In this document: positions 17,715 through 26,040 of the stretch, in pieces | Numbering within the stretch: position 1 is the first letter of the stretch | Layout of the letters: each line of letters opens with the position of its first letter | Origin: Bacillota bacterium | GTDB taxonomy: Bacteria; Bacillota; Clostridia; Christensenellales; SZUA-584 | Assembly (NCBI GenBank): GCA_023406895.1 | Contig: JAEXTV010000035.1 | Span: 1 to 34,909, forward strand | Direction of reading: 5' to 3' | DNA: 34,909 bases | The notes under the pieces: generated by a model | Told to the model about the DNA's origin: nothing | The model's database searches: none | What the model saw: only the letters and a program-made list of their open reading frames with translations | Translations under genes and position numbers: made by a program

Positions 17715-17742
17715 AAAAAACACTGTCAAACAGAGCGTGTTT
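17715..17742 (-). terminator. probable terminator of the tetritol operon
   Basis: On the minus strand, AAACAC is followed by CTGT/ACAG pairing and GTGTTT, ending in TTTTTTG, about 12 nt after the RpiB-like stop. The stem is imperfect. Confidence 0.5.
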
Positions 17743-17753
17743 GCGCCCATGCT

Positions 17754-18194
17754 TTATTGTGCCGACTCGAATTCCCGGATTCGGTCAACCTTGGGCTGAG
17801 ACGGGGTTCCCTGTTCAAATTTAGATGTCAGAAAAACCTCTGTCAGCTTTTCCATCAGTTTGATGCCGATGGTAAACGCACCGAAGCACGCAATGTTTGC
17901 GTCGTTGCTCATACGTGCACGCTCGGCCGAATACACATCCGAAATCAGTGCGGCATAGGCGCCTTTTACCTTGTTGGCCGCCATCGACACACCGATGCCG
18001 GTGCCGCATATCAGTATGCCTCTGTCATATTCTTTGTTCGCCACAGCTGTTGCCACCTTGATCGCGATATTGGCATAAATCGGGTCGTCGCTGCCAAGAT
18101 CGCTGACCTCATACCCCTTTTGCGTCAGCAGTTTGATAATCGCACGCTTTGCGTCTGCGGCATTCGGGTCGCAGCCGATTGCTATTTTATACAT
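17754..18194 (-). CDS. RpiB/LacAB-family sugar-phosphate isomerase, probably tetrulose-phosphate specific
   Basis: Aldose-ketose phosphate isomerase of the RpiB family, 146 residues (E. coli RpiB has 149). The base Cys63 is kept in ICGTGIGVSMAANK, as is Asp9. Two RpiB histidines are replaced: the DH pair is Asp9-Pro10, and the ring-opening His of the QHND motif is Ser96 (MSNDAN). D-Erythrose 4-phosphate cannot form a furanose, so loss of the ring-opening residue fits D-erythrulose 4-phosphate to D-erythrose 4-phosphate isomerisation. RpiB homologues have this role in mycobacterial threitol/erythritol catabolism (known). It is the last operon gene, 21 bp after the DhaL-like gene. The substrate is inference. 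Confidence 0.85.
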   Translation of the reverse strand: MYKIAIGCDPNAADAKRAIIKLLTQKGYEVSDLGSDDPIYANIAIKVATAVANKEYDRGILICGTGIGVSMAANKVKGAYAALISDVYSAERARMSNDANIACFGAFTIGIKLMEKLTEVFLTSKFEQGTPSQPKVDRIREFESAQ

Positions 18195-18215
18195 GTCAAG
18201 ACCCCGCCTTTCATT

Positions 18216-18860
18216 TTAACTTTCGAGTACTTTTTCCATCCCGTCGGCCATGGCCTGCAGTATGATGCAGCACGAGGTTGCCCCCGCATCGAGCACGCCG
18301 CGCGAACGCTCTCCGAGCCGCGCCGACCGGCCGTATTTGGCCACCAGATCTTTTGTGGATTCCTTGCCTTTTTCGGCTGCCGCTTTCATATCGTCCAGCG
18401 CCTCAGCGAAGCTCTTGCCTTCGTCGTTGGCCGATTTGACAGCCTGCAAGGCCGGATAGAGCGTGTCTACCAGTGTTTTGTCGCCCGGACGAGCATTCAC
18501 AATGCCGTAAAGGCCGTTAAGCCCCGCTTCGAGCATTTCCGCAAACACGCCGAGTGTGATGTCTTCTTCGTCCTCTGCCTTTTCCGACATATCCATAAAA
18601 ACCGTCCCGTAAATCGGCCCCATGGAACCGCCGATTTTGTTTAAGAGCACGGTTCCCAGATCAAACAAGCCGTCGGTAAAGGATGTTTCGCCGTCACCCA
18701 GCTGGTCACCGTATATCGTAAAGCCCTTGTTCATGTTCATACCGTGATCGCCGTCGCCGATCAGGCCGTCCACGTCGCCAAGGTATTGCTTATTCGCCTG
18801 AATGGCTTTGACCATGCTGAGCAGTATCTCACGCCCGTTCTTGTTTTTTACAACCGACAT
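18216..18860 (-). CDS. dhaL: DhaL-like kinase subunit (ATP-binding) of a dihydroxyacetone/tetrulose kinase
   Basis: Nucleotide-binding subunit of a DhaK-DhaL kinase, 214 residues, all-helical. The Mg-ADP/ATP site DGLIGDGDHGMNM is intact (Asp31, Asp36, Asp38, His39), with GGSMGPIYGT and the C-terminal ARLGERSRGVLDAGA segment. The ATG at 18860 was preferred over upstream alternatives because AGGGGGAG ends 6 nt before it. It follows the DhaK-like gene by 14 bp. No DhaM phosphotransfer protein is seen, so the phosphoryl donor (ATP or PTS) is not settled. The neighbouring GolD/DthD-like dehydrogenase favours an erythrulose substrate. Confidence 0.9.
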   Translation of the reverse strand: MSVVKNKNGREILLSMVKAIQANKQYLGDVDGLIGDGDHGMNMNKGFTIYGDQLGDGETSFTDGLFDLGTVLLNKIGGSMGPIYGTVFMDMSEKAEDEEDITLGVFAEMLEAGLNGLYGIVNARPGDKTLVDTLYPALQAVKSANDEGKSFAEALDDMKAAAEKGKESTKDLVAKYGRSARLGERSRGVLDAGATSCCIILQAMADGMEKVLES

Positions 18861-18874
18861 CGCCATCTCCCCCT

Positions 18875-19888
18875 TTACAGCTGCTTTAAGCCCACGCAAT
18901 AAGCATCGGCATCAATCAGCTCTTTGAGCTCATCATCCAGCTTCATCACGGTCAGCGTCGCGCCCATCATATCGAGCGAGGTAAAATAATTTCCCACATA
19001 CGAACGGTATACCTTGATCCCCTGCGCACTTAAGAGTTTTTCTATTTCGCTGTAGAGCACATACAGTTCCATCACAGGTGTGGCCCCCAGGCCCGAGACC
19101 AATACAGCCACCTCATCGCCCGACTGGTACGGATAATCCGGCACCACCACATCAACCATACGCTTGGCCATGCCTGCCGCGCTCTCCAGAGGGCAAACTT
19201 CGATGCCCGGCTCTCCGTGATGGCCGATACCGACCTCCATGGTGCCGTCTTCAATCTTGAAATTGGGATGTCCCACAGCAGGGAGTGTACACGGTGTCAG
19301 GCCGATACCGATGCTGCGCGTGCTGTCAATCGCTTTCTGCGCCGTCTCGATGACTTCATCAAGAGAAGCCCCTTTGGCCGCTTTCGCGCCGCCGCACTTC
19401 CACATGAATATTTCGCCCGCCACGCCGCGGCGTTTTTCTCTTTCATCCTTGGGTGCGGATGCCACGTCGTCGTTGGCAATCACGGTTTTCACCGTAATGC
19501 CCTCACGCTTGGCCATTTTCACAGCCATTTTCACGTTCATGTTGTCACCCGAGTAGTTGCCGTACAGGCACGCAATGCCCGCGCCGCCGTTTGCCGCGCG
19601 AAAAGCCTCGAGGAACGCGAGTGCTGTGGGAGATGAACAGATTTCGCCGACAGCCGCAGCATCGCACATGTTCTTGCCCACATAGCCGATAAACGCAGGT
19701 TTGTGGCCTGAACCGCCGCCCGTCACCACACCCACCTTGCCCGCTTTGGGCGCATCCGCAGCCGCTACCACGCCTCTTGTGTTGTCCTCACTTGTTATGA
19801 CCCTCTTGACAATATCGCCGTGGCATTTTATAAATCCATCCAGCATTTCATCGACAATGTTGTCCGCGTTGTTTAAAATGCGCTGCAT
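18875..19888 (-). CDS. dhaK: DhaK-like kinase subunit (substrate-binding), probable erythrulose kinase
   Basis: Substrate-binding subunit of the dihydroxyacetone kinase family, 337 residues. The active site is complete: GGGSGHKPA with His62, GNYSGDNMN with Asp115, and GHHGEPG with His224, the histidine that binds the substrate carbonyl covalently. An ATG at 19888 with GGAGG at 7-nt spacing was preferred over a TTG two codons earlier. It is followed by dhaL (14-bp gap) and preceded by the dehydrogenase gene (18-bp gap). Family members phosphorylate dihydroxyacetone, erythrulose or related ketoses; D-erythrulose is proposed from the operon context. Confidence 0.9.
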   Translation of the reverse strand: MQRILNNADNIVDEMLDGFIKCHGDIVKRVITSEDNTRGVVAAADAPKAGKVGVVTGGGSGHKPAFIGYVGKNMCDAAAVGEICSSPTALAFLEAFRAANGGAGIACLYGNYSGDNMNVKMAVKMAKREGITVKTVIANDDVASAPKDEREKRRGVAGEIFMWKCGGAKAAKGASLDEVIETAQKAIDSTRSIGIGLTPCTLPAVGHPNFKIEDGTMEVGIGHHGEPGIEVCPLESAAGMAKRMVDVVVPDYPYQSGDEVAVLVSGLGATPVMELYVLYSEIEKLLSAQGIKVYRSYVGNYFTSLDMMGATLTVMKLDDELKELIDADAYCVGLKQL

Positions 19889-19906
19889 GTCCAATCCTCC
19901 AATTAG

Positions 19907-20674
19907 CTATTTTATAGTAAATCCACCGTCGATGAGCAGGTTGTGCCCCGTAATCATACCGGCACCCTTGCTGCACAGGAACGCGATACAAGCCGCAATC
20001 TCTTCGGGCTCCGCAAAGCGTTCGGAAGGCATCTCTTTTTTAAACGCATCGCCGACAGGGCCATCCCATGCTTTGTGTCCAAGCTCCGTCAGCACAACTG
20101 TCGGAGATACAGCGTTGACACGGATACCATATTTGCCCCACTCCATCGCCAGCACCTTGGTCATCGCGATAATGCCGCCCTTGCTTGCGCAGTAGGCCAC
20201 ATGCTTGTCAAGCGCGATCACGCCGGCCTGAGATGCCATATTGACAATGCTGCCGCCGATGCCGTTGTCGATCATATATTTACCCACAGCCTGCGCCATG
20301 AAAAAGCTGGCCGAGAGATTGATATCGATGGTTTTGTGCCAATAATCCGCGCTGATGATTTCCGCGCTTTCGAGTGCCACAATGCCGGCGCTGTTGACCA
20401 GTATGTCTATCTGTCCGAACGCCTTGACGCCCGCCTCGATCACCTTGGCCGGATAATCGGCGTCGCACACGTTTCCGGCAACGCCGATGCTGTTGTTGCC
20501 GAGCTGTTTCGCAATCTCATCCACCTTCGGGTTCAAATCAGCCAGAACGATGTTGACGCCTTTGTCGTGAAAGAACTTCGCTGTCGCATAACCGATACCC
20601 GCCGCGCCGCCGGTCACCACCGCCGTTTTACCGCTCAGAGAAAAATCAGTATCGACACCTTCGTACTTAAGCAT
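19907..20674 (-). CDS. GolD/DthD-like short-chain dehydrogenase (probable D-threitol dehydrogenase)
   Basis: NAD(P)-dependent alcohol dehydrogenase of the classical SDR family, 255 residues. The cofactor motif TGGAAGIG is at 21-28 and NSAG at 94-97; the catalytic triad is Ser148, Tyr161 and Lys165 (YCASK). Asp46 after the second strand (LADLN) points to NAD. The ATG at 20674 was chosen because GGGGAGGT lies 7 nt before it. The N-terminal style (MLKYEGVDTDFSLSGK) recalls the GolD/DthD group, whose members oxidise D-threitol to D-erythrulose. Between an importer and a DhaKL kinase, it would supply the kinase with a ketose. Other polyols (erythritol, arabitol) remain possible. Confidence 0.88.
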   Translation of the reverse strand: MLKYEGVDTDFSLSGKTAVVTGGAAGIGYATAKFFHDKGVNIVLADLNPKVDEIAKQLGNNSIGVAGNVCDADYPAKVIEAGVKAFGQIDILVNSAGIVALESAEIISADYWHKTIDINLSASFFMAQAVGKYMIDNGIGGSIVNMASQAGVIALDKHVAYCASKGGIIAMTKVLAMEWGKYGIRVNAVSPTVVLTELGHKAWDGPVGDAFKKEMPSERFAEPEEIAACIAFLCSKGAGMITGHNLLIDGGFTIK

Positions 20675-20707
20675 TTGTTTTACCTCCCCGTCACTCATTT
20701 TTATGAA

Positions 20708-20737
20708 AGGCGGACGGGCTTACAGCGCCGCCCGCCT
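20708..20737 (-). terminator. partial terminator/attenuator after the binding-protein gene
   Basis: A 10-bp stem AGGCGGGCGG / CCGTCCGCCT (one G-U) with a 10-nt loop is followed by TT, 31 nt after the binding-protein stop and before the dehydrogenase gene. The T tract is poor, so RNA 3'-end protection or partial termination is more likely than a full stop. Confidence 0.55.
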
Positions 20738-20768
20738 CTCCGCATGGTATGTTATAACCTTTTTATCA

Positions 20769-21791
20769 TCAATATTTGTTCACATAATCTGCCGCGTTGT
20801 CAGGCGTGATCATTTCAAAAGGAATCCAGTAGAACTTCTCAACCGTTTCGCCGTTGATGGCTTTTACAGCGGTGTCAAGAGCGCCTGTCATCTGGCCTTC
20901 GGCGTTCTGGAAGTCGCTCGCGATCATTCTGCCTTCCTGAATGGCGGTCACAGCGTCGGTGATGCCGTCGATACCGATGCAGGGAATGTCTTTGCCGGCC
21001 GCTTCAATCGCTTCTCTTGCGCCCAGAGCCATTTCGTCGTTTTCAGCGATCACAGCGGTAATGTCGTCGCCGTATGTGCTGAGCCATGTTTCCATCAGTG
21101 TCATCGCTTCCGCACGCGACCAGTTGGCCGTGTCACGGGCAAGTTCTTTAACGTTCGGGTACTTCGCCATGATGTTTTCGATACCTTCGATACGCTGAAG
21201 CTGTGCGGACTGACCCATAGGCCCTTCGATGATGACGATGTTGAATGCGTCCTTACCGAGGTAATCGATCATGAACTGCATGATGTCTTCACCGGCTGAT
21301 ACGTCCTGAGAACCCACATAAGAGGTCAACAGATCGCTCTCCACCATTGTGTTGACGCCCACAACAGGGATACCCGCTTCATGAGCGAGATCTACGCAAG
21401 CCGCGCAAGCCACTGCGTCCTGGGGGTTCAGAATGATGGCGTCGCAGCCGTCAGCGATCATCGTTTCAACCTGAGAAAGCTGAGTCGCAGCGTCATAGTT
21501 GCCGTCGTAAGAGGTGTAATCCACGCCGTTTTCCTCGGCCCATTTCTTCGCAGCATTGTCCATACGCATTGTGAATTCGTTCTGGAGGCTGTAGAAGGTA
21601 GCACCAATTTTCAGTGATCCCGCACTTGATTCCGAAGCTTCCTCAGACGGCTGATCCGCTGTCTCAGCGCTGGGCTCTACAGAAGGCTGTTCAGACGATT
21701 CCGCAGCCGGAGTGTTTCCGCAGCCAACCAGAGCGAAAACAAGTGACAGCATAACCATTAACATCGCCAAAGCTTTCATCGATTTTTTCAT
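20769..21791 (-). CDS. RbsB-type sugar/polyol-binding lipoprotein
   Basis: Extracytoplasmic binding protein of an ABC importer, 340 residues. A lipoprotein signal ends in ALVGC (Cys24), followed by a long Ser/Glu/Pro-rich tether to about residue 58 and a periplasmic-binding-protein type 1 domain. Motifs are LKIGATFYSLQNEF, ADGCDAIILNPQDA, GIPVVGVNT, YVGSQDVSAG, AENDEMALGA and IGIDGI. It sits between the permease gene (57 bp upstream) and the dehydrogenase gene. The ligand is probably the tetritol or related polyol consumed by the downstream enzymes; that is inferred from the operon. Confidence 0.92.
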   Translation of the reverse strand: MKKSMKALAMLMVMLSLVFALVGCGNTPAAESSEQPSVEPSAETADQPSEEASESSAGSLKIGATFYSLQNEFTMRMDNAAKKWAEENGVDYTSYDGNYDAATQLSQVETMIADGCDAIILNPQDAVACAACVDLAHEAGIPVVGVNTMVESDLLTSYVGSQDVSAGEDIMQFMIDYLGKDAFNIVIIEGPMGQSAQLQRIEGIENIMAKYPNVKELARDTANWSRAEAMTLMETWLSTYGDDITAVIAENDEMALGAREAIEAAGKDIPCIGIDGITDAVTAIQEGRMIASDFQNAEGQMTGALDTAVKAINGETVEKFYWIPFEMITPDNAADYVNKY

Positions 21792-21848
21792 TTTATTCCT
21801 CCCAATATTTTATATTTCATACGCTACGTATGAATCATTGAATTTTGA

Positions 21849-22829
21849 TTAATTGTCCGAGCTGAGACCGTCCAGCATGACCGCGCCGATCACAACGAAT
21901 CCCTTGATAATCAGCTGATAGTACGCGTTGATACCCAGCATATCGAGCCCGTTGGTCAGGCACTGCAGCAGCAGTATACCGATGATCGTTCCCCAGAGGC
22001 GGCCGCGGCCGCCCGCAAGGCTCGTCCCGCCGATAACCACCATGGCAATCGCATTGGTTTCATAGCCATCGCCCGTGGATGTAACGCCCGAGGTCACGCG
22101 AGCCGTGGTGATGACGCCCGCCAGTGCCGCCAGGATACCCGATATGATGTATACACTGCAGATAATCCATTTCGTGTTGATGCCCGATACGTGCGCAGCG
22201 TTGAGGTTGCCGCCAACCGCGAATATGTAGCGCCCGTACCGCGTCAGATACAGCAGCGTGAAGCAAACGATCAGCACGGCGATCATAATTACGATCGGAA
22301 TCGGCAGCCATCCGCCGATGCTTCCCCCGCCTATCGCCTTGAATTCGGCGTTGAGGCTCGGAATCGGCTTGGCGTCGGTGAGCAGAAAGGTTAGTCCCTT
22401 GGCGATGCTCATAGACCCAAGCGTGCCCACGAAGGGCGGAACCCTTAAATAAGAGATGCAAAGTCCGTTGAAAAGCCCGATCACGAGACCGACGCCGATA
22501 CCCACCAGCACTCCGATATACCATGGCTGACCCATGCTGTTTTGGGCAAAATAGGCCGAGAACATGCCGGCACAGCCCATGATGGCGCCCACCGAGAGAT
22601 CAATGCCGCCTGTCAGCACCACAAACGTCATGCCCACAGCCAGAAGACCGTTGATGGATGCAATACGCAGCACGTTACGGATATTATCTCCGCTTAAAAA
22701 GTTGGCTTTGAGCGCCGACATGATGATGATGAGCACAATAAGCCCTATCAGCGATCCGAAAATGGACACAAACTGTTTTGTGGACATCTTGTTTTTTTTC
22801 ACAGCCAGATTGGCAGTCTGATGATTCAT
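21849..22829 (-). CDS. RbsC-type sugar ABC transporter permease
   Basis: Inner-membrane permease of the BPD_transp_2 family, 326 residues (usual RbsC length) with about eight to ten hydrophobic helices. Signatures are VLTGGIDLSVGAIMG, VPPFVGTLGSMSIAKG, the AVGGNLNAAHVSGIN coupling loop and GGTSLAGGRGRLWGT. The ATG at 22829 follows a GGAGCGGGAGCA stretch. It begins 30 bp after the ATPase stop, in the usual ATPase-permease-binding-protein order. Confidence 0.93.
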   Translation of the reverse strand: MNHQTANLAVKKNKMSTKQFVSIFGSLIGLIVLIIIMSALKANFLSGDNIRNVLRIASINGLLAVGMTFVVLTGGIDLSVGAIMGCAGMFSAYFAQNSMGQPWYIGVLVGIGVGLVIGLFNGLCISYLRVPPFVGTLGSMSIAKGLTFLLTDAKPIPSLNAEFKAIGGGSIGGWLPIPIVIMIAVLIVCFTLLYLTRYGRYIFAVGGNLNAAHVSGINTKWIICSVYIISGILAALAGVITTARVTSGVTSTGDGYETNAIAMVVIGGTSLAGGRGRLWGTIIGILLLQCLTNGLDMLGINAYYQLIIKGFVVIGAVMLDGLSSDN

Positions 22830-22859
22830 TGCTCCCGCTCCTATCGTTCGAATTATTTT

Positions 22860-24341
22860 TTACATATGCTTGAACTGCATCTGCACAATGCTCTCTTGAG
22901 AAAACTCCTCCCGAGTGATCTCACCGCTCATTTTATGGTTGCTCAGCACAATGATCCGGTCTGACATGCCCATTGCTTCGGGCATCTCCGACGACACCAT
23001 AATGACGGAATACCCCTTTAGCACATATTCTCCCATGATCTTGTAGATTTCCGCTTTGGCTCCCACGTCGATACCACGCGTCGGTTCATCGAATATGATG
23101 ATTTTCGGCGCGGTGATCATCCATTTTGCGAGCACCACTTTTTGCTGGTTGCCGCCCGAGAGCGATTTGACCGACTGCCTTGGGCTTGCCACCTTGACGC
23201 CGAGCGCTTTCACCTGCTCGTCTACGGCGGATGCTTCTTTAAGCTGCTGAAGCAGGCCCGTTTTTGTAAAATTCTTGAGCGACGACAACGTCATGTTGTG
23301 ATGAACACCCATGGGAAGCACGAGTCCTTCTCCTTTGCGGTCTTCGGTGACGTAAGCGAGGCCGCTGCGAATTGCTTCCTGTGGCTTTTTAAATTGAATC
23401 TTTTTCCCATAGAGATGAATTTCGCCCGCATCGGGATGGGTCAGCCCGAATATCGAATGCATGAGCTCGGTTCTTCCCGAACCCACGAGGCCGACAAAAC
23501 CGAGTATCTCCCCTTTGTGAAGCTCAAAGCTGATATTTTCGTATTGATTTGCCTTGCTCAGGTTCTTAACCGCAAGCACGGTTTCGCCGATCGGCACCTG
23601 GATTTTGGGGAATTGCGCCTTTAACTCGCGGCCCACCATGCTTTTAATTAATGTATCCGAGTCCACATCCTTGGCTGCCCATGTGTTCACATTGGCGCCG
23701 TCCCGCAGCACAGTGATCTCATCGGCAATCTGAAATATTTCATCCATTTTATGAGAAATGTAGATGATCCCTGTGCCGCGCGTCTTCAAATCCCTGATCA
23801 TGCGGAAAAGGCTTTCCACCTCATGGTCCGTGATGGCCGAAGTGGGCTCGTCCATGATCACGATGCGCGCGTTCTGAGACAGCGCCTTAGCGATCTCAAC
23901 CATCTGTTGGTCTGCCACCCGCAGATTTTTCATTTTTGTTTTCGGGTTGATTGATATTCCGAGCTCACCGAGCAGCTCACTCGTGTTTTTGTAAAGCTGC
24001 TTATAGTTGATAATGCCCATATGTACCGGTTCGCGGCCCAGGAAAATGTTCTCAGCGACAGACATCTCCGAAACAGCAGACAGCTCCTGATGAATCATCG
24101 CCACACCCAGCGCGCGCGCTTTGGACGGAGAATCGATGTCAACGGTTTTGTCATCAATTTTTATGGAGCCAGAGTCACACCGATGAACCCCGGCGATGAC
24201 CTTCACCAGTGTCGATTTTCCGGCCCCGTTTTCACCCATCAGCGCGTGAACGGTGCCTTCCTGCAGGCTGAAATCAACGCCATGAAGAACTTCAAAGCCG
24301 TAATAGCTTTTTCGAATATCCACCATCTCGACCAAATTCAT
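22860..24341 (-). CDS. RbsA-type sugar ABC transporter ATP-binding protein, double NBD
   Basis: Cytoplasmic ATPase for the adjacent permease, 493 residues. NBD1 has Walker A GENGAGKST (37-45), signature VADQQMVEIAKAL and Walker B IVIMDEPTSAI. NBD2 has the family's degenerate GLVGSGRTE, signature LSGGNQQKV and Walker B IIIFDEPTRGID. The ATG at 24341 was preferred over one 12 codons earlier because AAGGGGGA lies about 6 nt before it. The 157-bp gap to the upstream DhaK-like gene contains the palindrome ATACCCCGGGTAT at 24419-24431, so extra regulation at this point is possible. Confidence 0.93.
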   Translation of the reverse strand: MNLVEMVDIRKSYYGFEVLHGVDFSLQEGTVHALMGENGAGKSTLVKVIAGVHRCDSGSIKIDDKTVDIDSPSKARALGVAMIHQELSAVSEMSVAENIFLGREPVHMGIINYKQLYKNTSELLGELGISINPKTKMKNLRVADQQMVEIAKALSQNARIVIMDEPTSAITDHEVESLFRMIRDLKTRGTGIIYISHKMDEIFQIADEITVLRDGANVNTWAAKDVDSDTLIKSMVGRELKAQFPKIQVPIGETVLAVKNLSKANQYENISFELHKGEILGFVGLVGSGRTELMHSIFGLTHPDAGEIHLYGKKIQFKKPQEAIRSGLAYVTEDRKGEGLVLPMGVHHNMTLSSLKNFTKTGLLQQLKEASAVDEQVKALGVKVASPRQSVKSLSGGNQQKVVLAKWMITAPKIIIFDEPTRGIDVGAKAEIYKIMGEYVLKGYSVIMVSSEMPEAMGMSDRIIVLSNHKMSGEITREEFSQESIVQMQFKHM

Positions 24342-24498
24342 GATTTTCCCCCTTATTTGCTTTTGACAGCTCCGCAATCATAAGGGCTGATTTTTCACTG
24401 AAAAAAGGTGCCCTAAATATACCCCGGGTATCAGCGCTCAAAAGCATCAGCCAGCCTTATCCGGGCCCGTTTTTTCCGTGTTTTGTTTGCAGTCTTAA

Positions 24499-25509
24499 TC
24501 AGTCATTATGATTGCTGTTAGCAAAATCGTTTAAAGCGACCGGGTACGCAGGAAGATCCAGTAGCCGCGTTAATTCATCATCAAGGTTCATCATCGTCAG
24601 CGTTACGCCCATCATGTCGAGCGAGGTAAAATAGTTGCCGATATACGATTGATGAATGTCTATTTTTCTTTCCGCCAACACATCGTATACCCTGCTGTAC
24701 AAAATGTTCATTTCGCTGAGCATGGTGTTGCCAAGGCCGGATATCATTACAGCCACATGGCTGCCGCCGTCAACCGGCATATCCTTTAATATCTCACCCA
24801 CCATGATGTCAGCCGTGGCGTTCGCTGTTTTCAGCTTGCAGGTATCCATGCTCGAAAATCCGTGATGCCCCACGCCGATCTCCATTGTCCCGAGTTCAAT
24901 GACATAGTTCGGACGCCCGACCTCAGGGATGATGCAGCTCGCGAGGCCGATGCCGATGCTGCGCATTCTGCTGAGCGCCTTTTTTGACACATCCACCACT
25001 TGATCCAGACTGTATCCAAGAGCCGCGGCGGCGCCGCCGATTTTCCAAAGCAGCACCTCGCCCGTCATACCTCTTCTTAAATTGGGATCGGTGTCCGCCA
25101 CATCCTCATTGGCCACCACTGTTTCCACACGAATGCCGTCTTTCTTTGCCATCTCGATGGCCGTGCGCACATTGGCGATATCCTTCGGATAGTTGCCAAA
25201 CAGGCAAACAACGCCTTTTCCTGCATCCGCTTCTTTAAAAGCCGTATAAAACGACTCAACAGAGGGCGGAGTAAAAATGTTTCCTATCGCAACGGCATCC
25301 AGCATGTTTTTTCCGATATAGCCCATAAACGCAGGGTCGTGGCCCGAACCGCCGCCGCTGACGATGCCGACTTTACCCGATACGGGAGCAGCTTTATACT
25401 TAAGGGTTCGCGCGCATCCGGTATGGGCGACCTGATCTTGATAGCATTTTACAAAACCGTCAACCGATTCGTCGACCATGCTTGCCGCATCGTTATACAG
25501 CTTTTGCAT
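24499..25509 (-). CDS. second, solitary DhaK-like protein with altered active-site loop
   Basis: A 336-residue DhaK-family protein, full length and a clear paralogue of the copy at 18875-19888. Key residues remain: GGGSGHDPA (His57), GNYPKD (Asp110) and GHHG (His216). The loop after the substrate-binding His reads FSS instead of the usual EPG, and the second glycine-rich loop also differs (PKDIAN versus SGDNMN). The ATG at 25509 follows GGAGG by 4 nt; this start aligns with the paralogue. No DhaL gene accompanies it, so it either shares the operon's single DhaL or acts otherwise, for example as a ligand-sensing partner of the HTH-like protein encoded 25 bp upstream. E. coli DhaK and DhaL are known to regulate DhaR, which makes a regulatory role reasonable but unproven. 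Confidence 0.88.
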   Translation of the reverse strand: MQKLYNDAASMVDESVDGFVKCYQDQVAHTGCARTLKYKAAPVSGKVGIVSGGGSGHDPAFMGYIGKNMLDAVAIGNIFTPPSVESFYTAFKEADAGKGVVCLFGNYPKDIANVRTAIEMAKKDGIRVETVVANEDVADTDPNLRRGMTGEVLLWKIGGAAAALGYSLDQVVDVSKKALSRMRSIGIGLASCIIPEVGRPNYVIELGTMEIGVGHHGFSSMDTCKLKTANATADIMVGEILKDMPVDGGSHVAVMISGLGNTMLSEMNILYSRVYDVLAERKIDIHQSYIGNYFTSLDMMGVTLTMMNLDDELTRLLDLPAYPVALNDFANSNHND

Positions 25510-25534
25510 ATTTCCTCCGCTTTGGTCATTACTT

Positions 25535-25993
25535 CTATTCGTTAATTGAGACCTTTTTGTAATAACTGATGAAAACGTCAATCTCTCTGTCGCTGAATTT
25601 TTTGCTTTTCTTGCCGACAAAAACAAACGGCTTCATCATTTTATATGTCTGTCTGTAGCTTTTTTTATTAAGAAATTCCGATTTTCCCTCGGCGGCTGCA
25701 CTGATATGGTTAAACAAAGTCGCCACATCGAGTTCTTTTTGCGTTATCAGCTCGTCGAGCTTTATCTCAGATGTATCGAGGCCTTCAAGGCCCATCTCCT
25801 CTTCTTTTTCGGCAATCAGATCGATCAGCGCCACATAGATTTTTATGAAGGTTGTGATGCGCAGATCGTTGCTTCTGCTGTATTTTTGATTGAACCCTGC
25901 CGGGTCCCATCCAATGTGTTTGCTGATCTCCGCATTGCTGATGCCATACCGGCCGGCAATGACGCTAAGCCGGGTATATACGCAGTCAATCAA
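25535..25993 (-). CDS. HTH-like putative regulator; N-terminal frame broken at an A7 run
   Basis: From a TTG at 25993 (AAAGGA upstream) this frame gives 152 residues. The early part, GISNAEISKHIGWDPAGFNQKYS, looks like a Cro/CI-type helix-turn-helix, followed by a helical region and a basic Lys-rich C terminus. Upstream, a GTG at 26040 with a better ribosome site (GGGAGG, 5 nt) encodes MTEFEELALKK and then hits a seven-A run (26008-26014) that puts it out of frame with the body. A -1 slip at that A_AAA_AAA heptamer would join both parts into about 168 residues. The gene is either slippage-translated, started at TTG, or recently damaged. It heads the tetritol operon and is the only DNA-binding candidate there. 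The HTH call is by eye. Confidence 0.6.
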   Translation of the reverse strand: MIDCVYTRLSVIAGRYGISNAEISKHIGWDPAGFNQKYSRSNDLRITTFIKIYVALIDLIAEKEEEMGLEGLDTSEIKLDELITQKELDVATLFNHISAAAEGKSEFLNKKSYRQTYKMMKPFVFVGKKSKKFSDREIDVFISYYKKVSINE

Positions 25994-26040
25994 ATAATCC
26001 TTTGTGATTTTTTTAATGCCAGTTCTTCAAACTCAGTCAC

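Noticed and set aside
17757..18644. Long plus-strand open frame (about 295 codons)
   Set aside because: It is antisense to the RpiB-like and DhaL-like genes, which have intact motifs and ribosome sites; the plus frame has Arg/His/Cys-rich, non-protein-like composition.
19943..20809. Long plus-strand open frame (about 288 codons)
   Set aside because: Antisense to the short-chain dehydrogenase gene and the 3' end of the binding-protein gene; no recognisable domain.
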